A stretch of DNA of 64,000 nt, from NCBI RefSeq assembly GCF_021655115.1, contig NZ_PPXY01000013.1, forward strand, positions 55,899-119,898. Direction: 5' to 3'. Under the pieces are notes generated by a model. It was given only the letters and a program-made list of their open reading frames with translations, was not told the origin of the DNA and did not search any database. The DNA comes from Clostridium sp. Cult3. GTDB lineage: Bacteria; Bacillota; Clostridia; Tissierellales; Tepidimicrobiaceae. Position 1 is the stretch's first letter; each line of letters starts with the position of its first letter. Shown in pieces: positions 25,849-34,895 of this stretch. The position numbers were made by a program, and so were the translations under genes.

Positions 25849-27531
25849 ATGAGAACTTCTAATCTTAAGCTAGGTGAATTATTGTTATATTCAGGTAAAA
25901 TTACCAAAGAACAATTAGATAAGGCATTAATTGAGCAAAAAACTACAGAACAAAAAATTGGAGAAATATTAGTAAAGGCTGGATATATTACTGATAATGA
26001 TATAATAGAGGTTTTGGAGTTTCAATTAGGTATTCCTCATGTAGATTTAAATCAATACATCATTAGACCAGATGTGGTTTCGCAAATACCCGAGAGCATT
26101 GCAAGGCGATATGATCTAATAGCCATAGATAAAATAGGAGATTACCTTGTAGTAGCTATGGCTGATCCGCTGAACATATTTGCTATAGATGATGTTAGAA
26201 TGTATACCCAGTTAGAAATACAGCAGGTAATATCTACTAGAGAAAGTATTTTGAAGAGTATAGATAGATACTATAGGAAGGAATCTGCGGAAAAGGTATT
26301 GAGGGAGTTTACAGAAGCCTATCAATATAGTGATTTGGATGAATTAGAAGAGGATGAGCTGCTTGAAGTAACTACAGCACCTATTGTTAAGCTAGTAAAT
26401 TCAATTATTAGTCAAGCAGTAGATATGCGAGCTAGTGATATTCATATAGAACCTTATGCTGACGATATACGAGTTAGGTATAGGATAGATGGAGATTTAC
26501 AGGAGATCATGAAGTTGACGAAAAATACTCTTTCAGCTATAGTGACCAGAATAAAGATTATAGGCAAGATGGATATTGCTGAAAAGAGGATTCCTCAAGA
26601 TGGTAGGGTTGAAACGAAGATAAATGAAAAAGAAATAGATATCCGTATTTCAACAATCCCCACTGTTTATGGGGAAAAAATAGTATTAAGACTATTGGAT
26701 AGAAGTAACTTTATGTTTTCAAAGGATGAGCTAGGATTTGCAGAGAGCAATTTAAAATTCTTCGATAAAATACTAGCACAACCCTATGGGATGATTTTGG
26801 TTACCGGGCCTACTGGAAGTGGAAAGACTACCACATTGTATGCTGTACTTAAAGAATTAAATAAAATTGAAAAAAACATTATAACTATAGAGGACCCGGT
26901 TGAATACAAGTTAGATGGAATAAACCAAGTTCAAATTAATCCCAAGGCAGGGTTAACTTTTGCATCAGGTTTAAGATCTATTTTAAGACAGGATCCAGAT
27001 ATAATTATGGTAGGAGAGATCAGGGATTCAGAAACAGCTGAAATAGCTATTAGAGCAGCTATTACAGGGCACTTGGTTATGTCCACACTTCACACAAATG
27101 ACAGTGCATCTTCTGTAGCTAGACTGGTGGATATGGGAATAGAGCCTTATATGGTATCTTCAGCAGTTATAGGAGTAATATCTCAAAGACTTGTAAAAGA
27201 ACTGTGTCACAATTGTAAAATCCCTTATGAAGCTAGTTATTATGATAAAAAGTTACTTGGATTGAATAGGGATGAGAGCGTAAGTCTATATAAGCCAAAA
27301 GGTTGTAATAAATGTAATAATGGGTTTAAAGGTCGTAAAGCAGTTCATGAAGTGATGGTGATAAATGAGGAAATTAGAAAGTTGATCGATATGGAAGCTA
27401 GTATCGATGAACTTAGGGCATGTGCACAAAAAAATGGCATGGAAACTTTACTAGAAAATGCTGTTCAGATGGCTTTAAAGGGCTTTACCACAATTGAAGA
27501 GGTGTTAAGAGTTGGATATACATTAGGTTAG
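25849..27531 (+). CDS. pilB: Type IV pilus extension ATPase PilB (GspE family)
   Basis: 560 residues: an N-terminal MshEN/GspE-N domain (LGELLLYSGKITKEQLDKAL start, about 8-27), then the hexameric ATPase. Walker A GPTGSGKT (320-327), Asp box and Walker B RQDPDIIMVGEIRD, His box GHLVMSTLHTN and a tetracysteine zinc motif (CHNC, CNKC) are intact. It powers pilin polymerisation. ATG 25849 is preceded by AGGTGG; an in-frame extension to 25801 would start inside aroE. First pilus gene of the locus, 10 bases before pilT. Confidence 0.94.
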   Translation: MRTSNLKLGELLLYSGKITKEQLDKALIEQKTTEQKIGEILVKAGYITDNDIIEVLEFQLGIPHVDLNQYIIRPDVVSQIPESIARRYDLIAIDKIGDYLVVAMADPLNIFAIDDVRMYTQLEIQQVISTRESILKSIDRYYRKESAEKVLREFTEAYQYSDLDELEEDELLEVTTAPIVKLVNSIISQAVDMRASDIHIEPYADDIRVRYRIDGDLQEIMKLTKNTLSAIVTRIKIIGKMDIAEKRIPQDGRVETKINEKEIDIRISTIPTVYGEKIVLRLLDRSNFMFSKDELGFAESNLKFFDKILAQPYGMILVTGPTGSGKTTTLYAVLKELNKIEKNIITIEDPVEYKLDGINQVQINPKAGLTFASGLRSILRQDPDIIMVGEIRDSETAEIAIRAAITGHLVMSTLHTNDSASSVARLVDMGIEPYMVSSAVIGVISQRLVKELCHNCKIPYEASYYDKKLLGLNRDESVSLYKPKGCNKCNNGFKGRKAVHEVMVINEEIRKLIDMEASIDELRACAQKNGMETLLENAVQMALKGFTTIEEVLRVGYTLG

Positions 27532-27541
27532 GAGGGTAGGA

Positions 27542-28594
27542 ATGGAATTATTTGAGATAGTAAGATATGCCTCCAATAACGGAGCATCGGATATTCACAT
27601 AACCGTAGGAATGCCACCAATATTAAGAATTGATGGTGCTTTGACTAAATATGGGAAAGAAAGATTGACGCCAGAAGATACAGAGGATCTAGTTAAACAA
27701 ATACTAGATGGAGAACAGTTAAAGGATTTAGATAATAAAGGGGAACTCGACACTTCCTATTCTAGCCCTGGTATAGGCCGTTTTCGTGTCAATGCTTATA
27801 AACAAAGAGGGAGTTATGCTTTAGCTATGAGGATCATTCCTCTTAAAGTTCCAAAAATTAATGAACTAGGTTTGCCTCCAATTGTAAAGGATTTAGCCAG
27901 ATTACCTAGAGGGTTAATTCTGGTTACTGGTCCTACAGGCAGTGGAAAATCTACAACCTTAGCTTCTATGGTGGACCTTATCAATGAGGAAAAGAACTAC
28001 CATATATTGACTTTAGAGGATCCTATTGAATATTTACATAAGCATAATAAGAGTATGGTAAATCAAAGGGAAGTTGGCTCTGATTCCAATAGCTTTGCCA
28101 ATGGATTAAGGGCGGCCTTAAGACAGGATCCAGATGTTATACTGGTGGGGGAGATGAGAGATTTAGAGACCATAAGTATTGCCCTTACGGCAGCTGAAAC
28201 TGGCCACCTAGTCCTTTCTACACTTCATACTGTTGGTGCAGCTAAGACCATAGATAGGGTAATAGATGTTTTTCCAGCTCATCAGCAGCAGCAGGTAAGA
28301 GTGCAGTTTTCTTCGGTAGTAGAGGCAATTATCACTCAGCAATTATTACCTAAGGCTAATGGTGAAGGAAGGGTAGCTGCTTTTGAAATAATGATTGCTA
28401 ATCAGGCTATAAGGAATTTAATAAGGGAAGAAAAAACTCATCAGATAGATACGATAATCCAGACTAGTGGAAAGCAAGGCATGCAAACTATGGATAATGC
28501 TTTATTGGGATTATATAGAAGTGGAATTATATCTAAGGAGACCTTATTAAATCGAGCTGTAAACCAAGACCTGGTAATGAGGTATATCCTTTAG
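27542..28594 (+). CDS. pilT: Type IV pilus retraction ATPase PilT
   Basis: 350-residue ATPase that depolymerises pili and gives twitching or DNA-uptake movement. Walker A GPTGSGKS (about residues 130-137), Walker B LRQDPDVILVGEMRD and the C-terminal AIRNLIREEKTHQI, a PilT-specific AIRNLIRE motif, are visible. Presence of pilT next to pilB indicates a retractable pilus. SD AGGAGGG. It is 12 bases ahead of pilC. Confidence 0.95.
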   Translation: MELFEIVRYASNNGASDIHITVGMPPILRIDGALTKYGKERLTPEDTEDLVKQILDGEQLKDLDNKGELDTSYSSPGIGRFRVNAYKQRGSYALAMRIIPLKVPKINELGLPPIVKDLARLPRGLILVTGPTGSGKSTTLASMVDLINEEKNYHILTLEDPIEYLHKHNKSMVNQREVGSDSNSFANGLRAALRQDPDVILVGEMRDLETISIALTAAETGHLVLSTLHTVGAAKTIDRVIDVFPAHQQQQVRVQFSSVVEAIITQQLLPKANGEGRVAAFEIMIANQAIRNLIREEKTHQIDTIIQTSGKQGMQTMDNALLGLYRSGIISKETLLNRAVNQDLVMRYIL

Positions 28595-28606
28595 GAAGGT
28601 GAGCAT

Positions 28607-29815
28607 ATGTCAGTGTACAAGTATAAGGCTGTATCAAAAAATGGACAAGCATTAGAAGGTTATTACGAAGCCAAATCCGAATCAGATGTATTAAATATGT
28701 TAAAGAGTAATAATTACTTTCCCATATCCATTGAAATAGATGAAGGTAGTGAAGTTAAAGAGGATATATTTGCAAAAAAAGTTACTAAAAAGGATATAGC
28801 TATATTTTGTAGGCAATTTTATACTATGCTTGATGCAGGAATAAGCATTATTAATTGTTTAGATATACTTGAAAAACAAACAGAAAACAAAACCTTGAAA
28901 AATACTATATTTACAGTTCATGAGGATGTACAGAAAGGGATGACCTTATCGGAAGGTATGGGAAAACATGAGGGGATATTTCCTCTCCTATTGATTAATA
29001 TGGTAGAAGCAGGGGAAGTTAGTGGTAATTTAGATAGAATCATGGAAAGAATGGCAATCCATTATGAAAAGGAAAACAAGATTGAGAACAAGGTAAAAAA
29101 TGCTTTTGTATACCCAGTAGTGTTGAGCATAGTAGCAATAGCTGTTGTAATATTCCTATTGACTGTTGTAATGCCTAGCTTCATAGGTATGTTTGAAACC
29201 AGTGGTACTATGCTACCAGGGCCAACTAGGACTCTTTTAGCCATAAGCGATTGGCTAACTAAATATTGGTATATTTTTATTGCTATAGTAGTTTTACTTC
29301 TATTTGGAATTATATCTTTAGGTAAAACGGAAGAGGGAAAGAGTTTTTTTGATAATATAAAACTAAAAACACCTGGCATAAAAAAGATAAATATAAAAAT
29401 AATAACCTCTAGATTTACCAGAACTCTATCTACACTGTTATCCAGTGGTGTGCCTTTACTACAAGCTTTAGATGTAGTAGGTAGAGTTGTAGGAAATAAA
29501 ATAGTAGCTGAAAAGTTAAAGATAGCTGAGGAGGATATACGAAAGGGTATACCCTTATCAAGGACTATCAAGGATATGGGCCTATTCCCTCCAATGGTAG
29601 ACTCAATGATAAAAATAGGAGAAGAATCAGGAGCATTAGACGAAATACTATATAAAACTGCAGATTTCTACGATGAAGAGGTGGAAACCTCCTTAGAAAG
29701 AATGACTACAATGCTTGAGCCAATATTGATAATATTTATGGCAGTAGTTATAGGTTTTATAGTAATAGCCATGGCTATGCCAATGTTTGAAATGGTAAAT
29801 ACTATAGAAATATAG
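28607..29815 (+). CDS. pilC: Type IV pilus inner-membrane platform protein PilC
   Basis: 402-residue GspF-family platform on which PilB and PilT act. Two repeated T2SSF domains (about residues 65-190 and 268-390) each end in a membrane region. The motifs FCRQFYTMLDAGISI and FTRTLSTLLSSGVPLLQAL are the two repeat starts, and three membrane helices are seen near 167-195, 215-235 and 370-395. After it there is a gap that holds a riboswitch, separating the motor genes from the pilin genes. Confidence 0.94.
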   Translation: MSVYKYKAVSKNGQALEGYYEAKSESDVLNMLKSNNYFPISIEIDEGSEVKEDIFAKKVTKKDIAIFCRQFYTMLDAGISIINCLDILEKQTENKTLKNTIFTVHEDVQKGMTLSEGMGKHEGIFPLLLINMVEAGEVSGNLDRIMERMAIHYEKENKIENKVKNAFVYPVVLSIVAIAVVIFLLTVVMPSFIGMFETSGTMLPGPTRTLLAISDWLTKYWYIFIAIVVLLLFGIISLGKTEEGKSFFDNIKLKTPGIKKINIKIITSRFTRTLSTLLSSGVPLLQALDVVGRVVGNKIVAEKLKIAEEDIRKGIPLSRTIKDMGLFPPMVDSMIKIGEESGALDEILYKTADFYDEEVETSLERMTTMLEPILIIFMAVVIGFIVIAMAMPMFEMVNTIEI

Positions 29816-29873
29816 TACTTGAGCAAGGATATAGTTAAGCCGTTTTAGCAGTATATTGATGTTATATATAGAT

Positions 29874-29902
29874 TTATCAGTAAATTTGTGCTAAGATATT
29901 AT
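29874..29902 (+). promoter_or_regulatory. Putative promoter for the riboswitch-pilin transcript
   Basis: TTATCA (29874-29879), 17 bases, TATTAT (29897-29902), placing a start near 29909, a few bases upstream of the riboswitch P1 strand. The hexamers are weak. Confidence 0.45.
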
Positions 29903-29914
29903 CAAATACTACAA

Positions 29915-29999
29915 TTTCTGCTTATATTGGGCAAAACCGCCGAAAGACGGTGACGCAAAGCCAGAGTCTGAAATTACTATAGGTAGCAATTATGATCGT
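29915..29999 (+). ncRNA. Cyclic di-GMP-I riboswitch (GEMM-I)
   Basis: The GEMM-I core is clear: GGGCAAAA, a hairpin with a GAAA tetraloop (29942-29945), the invariant GACGCAAAGCC (29952-29962), a second hairpin, and AGGTAGC (29981-29987). The two outer strands (29920-29928 and 29988-29998) form P1 with a bulge. GEMM-I aptamers bind the second messenger cyclic di-GMP. It is followed at once by an intrinsic terminator and then the major pilin gene, so c-di-GMP should decide whether pilin mRNA is completed. Confidence 0.92.
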
Positions 30000-30001
30000 T
30001 C

Positions 30002-30047
30002 GGCTGCATAAATTATATACTTTTTATATATTTATGCAGCCTTTTTT
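30002..30047 (+). terminator. Riboswitch expression-platform terminator
   Basis: Stem GGCTGCATAAAT (30002-30013) with ATTTATGCAGCC (30030-30041), then TTTTTT (30042-30047), directly after the GEMM-I aptamer. The 5' arm can alternatively pair with the P1 3' strand (29988-29994 with 30007-30014), a possible antiterminator. Confidence 0.9.
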
Positions 30048-30185
30048 AACAAAAAATACGATATTTTATGTAAAAATATAAAGAATAAATGGTGTACTGC
30101 CTATTGGATAAAGGTGGTGATATTTAGGATAGGTTACATAGATTTTACATTATGCAATAAAGATAAAAACAAGGGGGAAGGTTTT

Positions 30186-30623
30186 ATGTTTGAATGGATT
30201 TTAAAGAAGATAGGAAAGGACAATAAGGGATTCACACTAGTCGAACTGATAGTTGTCATTGCTATATTAGGTATTTTAGCAGGAATAGCTGTACCTAGAT
30301 TAATCAGGTCAAGATTATCATCTGAAATTGCGACTCACAATGCCAATGTGAGAATATTAAAATCAGCTGCAACTATGTATTTAGCAGATTATCCAGATAC
30401 TGGAGAAAATGAGGTTTTAACAAGCAAAACAAATAAAGACAAATTTAAAGAATATTTTGATGGGCAAGAAATTCCTAAAACACCTGTAAAGGTAGGTAGT
30501 TTTAAAAAAGGAATAGAATATACTGTGAAATTTGAAAATGGAAACATAGTAGTGGAGCCAGGTGAGGCGGAAATTAATGATGGAGAAGCTACACTAAAAT
30601 CTAGAGACGATGAAACGAATTAG
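30186..30623 (+). CDS. pilA: Type IV major pilin (prepilin)
   Basis: 145-residue class III-type prepilin: a 15-residue leader ending NKG, cleaved before FTLVELIVVIAILGILAG, with Glu at mature position 5. The globular part is small (about 110 residues), acidic at its C-terminus and without cysteines, so no disulfide loop. ATG 30186 has AAGGGGGAAGG upstream. It is controlled by the preceding c-di-GMP riboswitch. The short 80-base gap before pilD contains a REP-like fragment. Confidence 0.92.
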   Translation: MFEWILKKIGKDNKGFTLVELIVVIAILGILAGIAVPRLIRSRLSSEIATHNANVRILKSAATMYLADYPDTGENEVLTSKTNKDKFKEYFDGQEIPKTPVKVGSFKKGIEYTVKFENGNIVVEPGEAEINDGEATLKSRDDETN

Positions 30624-30704
30624 GAAAATAAGTAATGGGACAATAGTGACGGTTCTCCCTATCTCATATTACCTACAGAATAAATAAAAAAAGGAGGGCT
30701 ACAG

Positions 30705-31460
30705 ATGTATGTACTAATATTTCTATTTGGGACTATCATAGGTTCATTTTTAAACGTATGCATATATAGAATACCAAAGGGGCAGTCCATCATATATCCA
30801 CCATCTCATTGCCCTAATTGTAGCACTCCTTTAAAAAGGTATAATTTAATTCCCATATTTAGTTTCATTTTACAAAGAGGGAGATGTACATATTGTGGTG
30901 AAAAAATTAGTCTTCAATACCCAATAGTAGAATCCATAAATGGATTATTATATATAGCTTTATATTATAAATTAGGATTAACTATGGATATTATATTTTA
31001 TGGCATTATATTTAGTATATTGATCGTAATCACATTTATAGACTTAAAACATATGATAATTCCAGATTCATTAAACATTGGGTTACTTATTCTAGGACTT
31101 ATATATAGGATATTTAGATACAACATATATAATATACCTATAAATATCATAAATAGTATATTGGCTCTAATAGTCCCTAGTGGAGTTTTTATGTTGATAA
31201 TATTGATATCTAAAGGTGGCATGGGTGGAGGGGATATGAAGTTAATTGGAGTATTAGGATTTATATTAGGTTTAAAGGAAATTACCTTAACCATGTTTCT
31301 ATCTTTTTTACTAGGTGCAATTATATCAATATTTTTATTATTATTTAATATAAAAGGCAAAAAAGATCCTATTCCCTTTGGACCTTTCATCTGCTTGGCT
31401 TTTATGATAACTGTGTTCTGGGGAGATAAGTTGATACTTTGGTATATGAAAAAATTTTGA
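30705..31460 (+). CDS. pilD: Prepilin peptidase/N-methyltransferase PilD
   Basis: 251-residue A24 aspartyl protease that cleaves prepilin leaders and methylates the new N-terminus. The CPNC...CTYC zinc motif (about residues 38-68) marks the methyltransferase part. Catalytic Asp residues sit in FIDLKHMIIPD (about 109-119) and GMGGGDMKLIG (about 169-179). About seven membrane helices. AAAGGAGGG SD. Substrates in the window are the major pilin and seven pilin-like proteins. Confidence 0.95.
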   Translation: MYVLIFLFGTIIGSFLNVCIYRIPKGQSIIYPPSHCPNCSTPLKRYNLIPIFSFILQRGRCTYCGEKISLQYPIVESINGLLYIALYYKLGLTMDIIFYGIIFSILIVITFIDLKHMIIPDSLNIGLLILGLIYRIFRYNIYNIPINIINSILALIVPSGVFMLIILISKGGMGGGDMKLIGVLGFILGLKEITLTMFLSFLLGAIISIFLLLFNIKGKKDPIPFGPFICLAFMITVFWGDKLILWYMKKF

Positions 31461-31469
31461 GGTGAGTCT

Positions 31470-32870
31470 ATGAATAATCAAAAGGGGAATATATTGATCA
31501 CCTTACTTATTGGCCTCATAATATTGTCCATATTATCCATTGCTGCATATAGAATAAGCTATTCAGCTAGTAGGGAATCTCTATTTACTCACTACAATGC
31601 TCAAGCTCAATATATTGCAAAAGCTGGTGCAGATATTGTAATAGATAATATAGGGATTATAAAAGAAGAAATGGAAAACCAGAATCAGACAGAAGAAAGC
31701 TTCAATGTACAGTTTTCTGATAGAGATAGGGCTACCATAGATATTAAATTGGATGATGATAATAATATAATCATAAATTCCATAGGGATAGTAAATGAAC
31801 AAAAATATAATAAAAGCAAGAGCAGAATCCAAGCAAGGTTAAAATTTAAAGCTTGCTCCAATGACAGGATAATATTTGGTATAGATAGAAATGGAAATAT
31901 ATATGAGTTTGATAAGGATCTTGAGGGTTATAATAAGTTAGATATAAGGGATAAAACTAATAGGACAATAAATATAGAAAATCCAAGTGGTTTTGCTTGG
32001 AATGGAAAGGATACTTTAATTTTAGTAGGTGGAGAAAGTGGAAACAAGGTAGATACTCTAATTTATAATATTCCTGAAGGTTGTTGGAGAAAACCAAAAG
32101 GCAAGGCTAATGGAAATGGATTTAAACATATAGTATATTCAGAAGAAAAAGATTTGTTTTATGCTCTTAATACAAATAATGATAAAATAAATTACTTTAA
32201 CAAGGATGAAGAATGGGAAGATATCCATAAACCAACCTCAGGATTTAAGGCAGAAAAACTAGCTCAAGGGAATAATACTTTAATAGGTATTTCAACACAA
32301 TATGATGATTATGTAGCTTACAAGCTAAAGGATAACGGTTGGAAAAAAAACTATACAGGTATAAATGGTACTTATAATGGAATAACATACGGTAATGGAA
32401 AGTTTGTAATTGTAGGTAGTGATAGCGCTGACAACATAAATGGTCATCCTATAATTATTTATTCAGATGATGGTACAAGGTGGCAAAGGGGCAATGTAAA
32501 GTCAATGGGAACAGGGTATCCATTATATGAAATAACCTGGACGGGAGAAAAATTTATAGCTGTTGGAGGCGCAAACACCATATATTCATCCCAGGATGGT
32601 GTAAATTGGTATAGGTTTCTACGAGAGAATATAATCCCTGTTAAAGGGTCTAAATACTACTATGATTATAAATATATATCATCTAGTGGGAACTATATAA
32701 TAGCTTACAGCGAAAATGGCAATGGGTTTTTGCTTTCTAAAGACGGCGGTAATAGTTGGGAACAAAGAATAGATAGCAATTATCCTAAATTAATAGACAT
32801 TGAAGTAATAAACAAAGTAAAGAGGGACTTTGATTATAAAAATTATGATATCTATTGGTCAAAAGGATAG
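31470..32870 (+). CDS. PilX/GspK-like pilin fused to a beta-propeller (putative tip adhesin)
   Basis: 466 residues. The N-terminus (NNQKG then NILITLLIGLIILSILSIAAY) is a prepilin-like anchor lacking Glu5, as in PilX/GspK proteins. From about residue 130 to the end the protein is built of beta-propeller-like repeats with Asp-box variants (YSDDGTRWQRG, YSSQDGVNWYRF, LSKDGGNSWEQR, about residues 328-430). The layout recalls the propeller of the Gram-negative tip protein PilY1, but the anchor differs. It begins the first minor-pilin set. Confidence 0.75.
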   Translation: MNNQKGNILITLLIGLIILSILSIAAYRISYSASRESLFTHYNAQAQYIAKAGADIVIDNIGIIKEEMENQNQTEESFNVQFSDRDRATIDIKLDDDNNIIINSIGIVNEQKYNKSKSRIQARLKFKACSNDRIIFGIDRNGNIYEFDKDLEGYNKLDIRDKTNRTINIENPSGFAWNGKDTLILVGGESGNKVDTLIYNIPEGCWRKPKGKANGNGFKHIVYSEEKDLFYALNTNNDKINYFNKDEEWEDIHKPTSGFKAEKLAQGNNTLIGISTQYDDYVAYKLKDNGWKKNYTGINGTYNGITYGNGKFVIVGSDSADNINGHPIIIYSDDGTRWQRGNVKSMGTGYPLYEITWTGEKFIAVGGANTIYSSQDGVNWYRFLRENIIPVKGSKYYYDYKYISSSGNYIIAYSENGNGFLLSKDGGNSWEQRIDSNYPKLIDIEVINKVKRDFDYKNYDIYWSKG

Positions 32871-32880
32871 GGGTATAAGC

Positions 32881-33318
32881 ATGAACAATAAGGGATTGAC
32901 CTTATTAGAAGTTTTAATTACTTTGGCTATATTGGGAATTGTTTCAATTTCCTTCATAGGCCTTTTCACACAAACCAATATAGGAATTACTTACTCCGGT
33001 AATAGATTAAATGCTATAATGGAGGCGAGTAGTATTTTAAATAAAATAGGTTCAAAAATTGATTCCAGTGATCAAATTTATGATATTGAAAATGTAAAAG
33101 AAATAGTTGACGAGATATTGGAAAAGGATTATCCCCAATATGAAGATAAAAACATAAAATATTTTATTGAAGAGCAGCCCTTGGATTTACGTCAAAGTAA
33201 TGGAAATTTAATAACAGTTAGTATAGCAAAGATAAAGGTTTTAATTTTTTATGATGATAACAACAAGAAAGTGGAACTTTCAACCTACGTCCCTATTGAG
33301 GAAGATAAAAATGAATAA
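32881..33318 (+). CDS. Minor pilin, GspI/PilV-like (set 1)
   Basis: 145 residues beginning MNNKG, cleaved before LTLLEVLITLAILGIV with Glu at mature position 5. Soluble domain about 115 residues. Proteins of this type prime pilus assembly and sit at the tip together with GspJ/GspK-like partners. The ATG at 32881 has GGGG upstream, 10 bases after the propeller gene; the longer in-frame extension from 32830 overlaps that gene. Its end overlaps the next gene by 8 bases. Confidence 0.85.
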   Translation: MNNKGLTLLEVLITLAILGIVSISFIGLFTQTNIGITYSGNRLNAIMEASSILNKIGSKIDSSDQIYDIENVKEIVDEILEKDYPQYEDKNIKYFIEEQPLDLRQSNGNLITVSIAKIKVLIFYDDNNKKVELSTYVPIEEDKNE

Positions 33319-33829
33319 TTTACCTAAAAATCAAGGTTTAACTCTTTTGGAGTTGATTTTAACTATAGCGTTGTTGGGAATAGTCAGTTTGTTAGTGTTT
33401 AGTTTCTTTCAATTTAACTATAACACTTTTAATAAAAGTGTTGATAAATATGATGTACAAAGTAATTTAAATAGTTGCCGCAGGAAAATTGAAGGAGAAT
33501 TAAAATTTGCAACAGAAATAAATATCTATGAAGAAAGGAACAGCTTTAAACTAGATAAAAACTATATATTTTTAGATGAAAATACTATTAAATTACAAAC
33601 AAGCGATGGAAAACTAGTAAATTTATTAGAAGGGAATATATTAGCCAATAGTTTGCAGTTTAAACAAAAGGGCAATTTGTTAAATCTAAAGCTTGAAGCT
33701 AAGATAAATAATGAAATATTTATTACAGATTTATCTATTGAATTATTAAATATTCTAGATTCTAATACTGATGAAAAAGAAGGCGCCGTTATTGAATATA
33801 CGAGTACAAAAGGAGATGATACCTATTGA
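33311..33829 (+). CDS. Minor pilin, GspJ/PilW-like (set 1)
   Basis: 172 residues: leader MNNLPKNQG, then LTLLELILTIALLGIV with Glu5. The soluble domain is about 145 residues and the C-terminus is acidic. Start at ATG 33311, inside the end of the preceding gene, with coupling likely; the extension to 33251 runs through the neighbour. The stop codon overlaps the pilM start. Confidence 0.85.
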   Translation: MNNLPKNQGLTLLELILTIALLGIVSLLVFSFFQFNYNTFNKSVDKYDVQSNLNSCRRKIEGELKFATEINIYEERNSFKLDKNYIFLDENTIKLQTSDGKLVNLLEGNILANSLQFKQKGNLLNLKLEAKINNEIFITDLSIELLNILDSNTDEKEGAVIEYTSTKGDDTY

Positions 33830-34893
33830 ATTTAAAGTCCTTTCTTCCTAAAAGAAAAATTCTTTCTCTAGATATAGGCTCTTATGAAATAAAGGCTGTA
33901 GAAGGTAAGGTAACTAAAAGCCAGATAAGAATCGATAATTTTTTTACCATTCCTATGCCAAAGGGAGCCTATGTCAATGGCCAAATAATGGACAGGGATC
34001 TAATATTCTATGTAATGAATGAAGAAATAAATAATAGAAAACTAAAAACTAAAGATGTATATTTAAATATTAATAGCCCTTCTATTATCACCAGGGAGAT
34101 AATAATTCCTAAGGTGGAACCGGAGGAAATTGAGAGCGTATTAAGCTATCAACTAGAAGATTACATACCTATGAACCTGGATGATTACATAGTTCAATTT
34201 AAGACTATAGGTGGATTCTACGAAGATGAAGTAGAAAAGTTAAATATACTAATAATAGCCATACCAAAGGAAATGGTAAAAAACCATTACGATCTGTTGG
34301 TAGATCTAGGTTTAAGCCCTTTAGTCCTAGATTATCAACCTAATTCCATAGCTAAACTGATAAAATATACAGATTACATAAACTATAGATATCCAACGGA
34401 AAATATTACTTTTGCTACTATCGACATAGGTTATGATAGCACCAAAGTTTCAATAATTAAAAATGGTATACTTCAATTAAGCCGTGTAGTTGAAATAGGT
34501 GGGAAATACATAGATCAGAGTGTTTTAAATTTTTACGAATATACCTGCGAAGAGCTTCAACAGGCAAAAGAAGGAATTAATGACATTAGTCATATTGATG
34601 GAGAAGATCTGGATTATAGTCGCTTAGTTAGTATTGTAAAAAATGCTTTTGATACTTTAAACGAGAAAATTGAAATAATATTTAGATATTATTTCACAAG
34701 AGAAATGGATAACAAAATTCACACTATCTTATTATATGGAGGAAGTTCAAATATCGGTGGTTTACCTAATTTATTTTCAAATTATTTTGATATTCCTTCT
34801 ATAAAAGTAGAATCCTTAGATAATATAAGTTTCCAGGGGGATATGACTAAGTATATTAATCCAATAGGCTCTATGATTAGGTCAGAGGTGTAG
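33826..34893 (+). CDS. pilM: Type IV pilus assembly protein PilM
   Basis: 355-residue actin/FtsA-like cytoplasmic protein. SLDIGSYEIKAVEG (about residues 15-28) and TFATIDIGYDSTKVSI (about 189-204) are phosphate-binding strands, and LLYGGSSNIGGLPN (about 303-316) the adenosine loop. PilM binds the PilN cytoplasmic tail. TTG start with AAAGGAGATG upstream, overlapping the previous stop by 4 bases; 2 bases before pilN. Confidence 0.93.
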   Translation: MNLKSFLPKRKILSLDIGSYEIKAVEGKVTKSQIRIDNFFTIPMPKGAYVNGQIMDRDLIFYVMNEEINNRKLKTKDVYLNINSPSIITREIIIPKVEPEEIESVLSYQLEDYIPMNLDDYIVQFKTIGGFYEDEVEKLNILIIAIPKEMVKNHYDLLVDLGLSPLVLDYQPNSIAKLIKYTDYINYRYPTENITFATIDIGYDSTKVSIIKNGILQLSRVVEIGGKYIDQSVLNFYEYTCEELQQAKEGINDISHIDGEDLDYSRLVSIVKNAFDTLNEKIEIIFRYYFTREMDNKIHTILLYGGSSNIGGLPNLFSNYFDIPSIKVESLDNISFQGDMTKYINPIGSMIRSEV

Positions 34894-34895
34894 AT

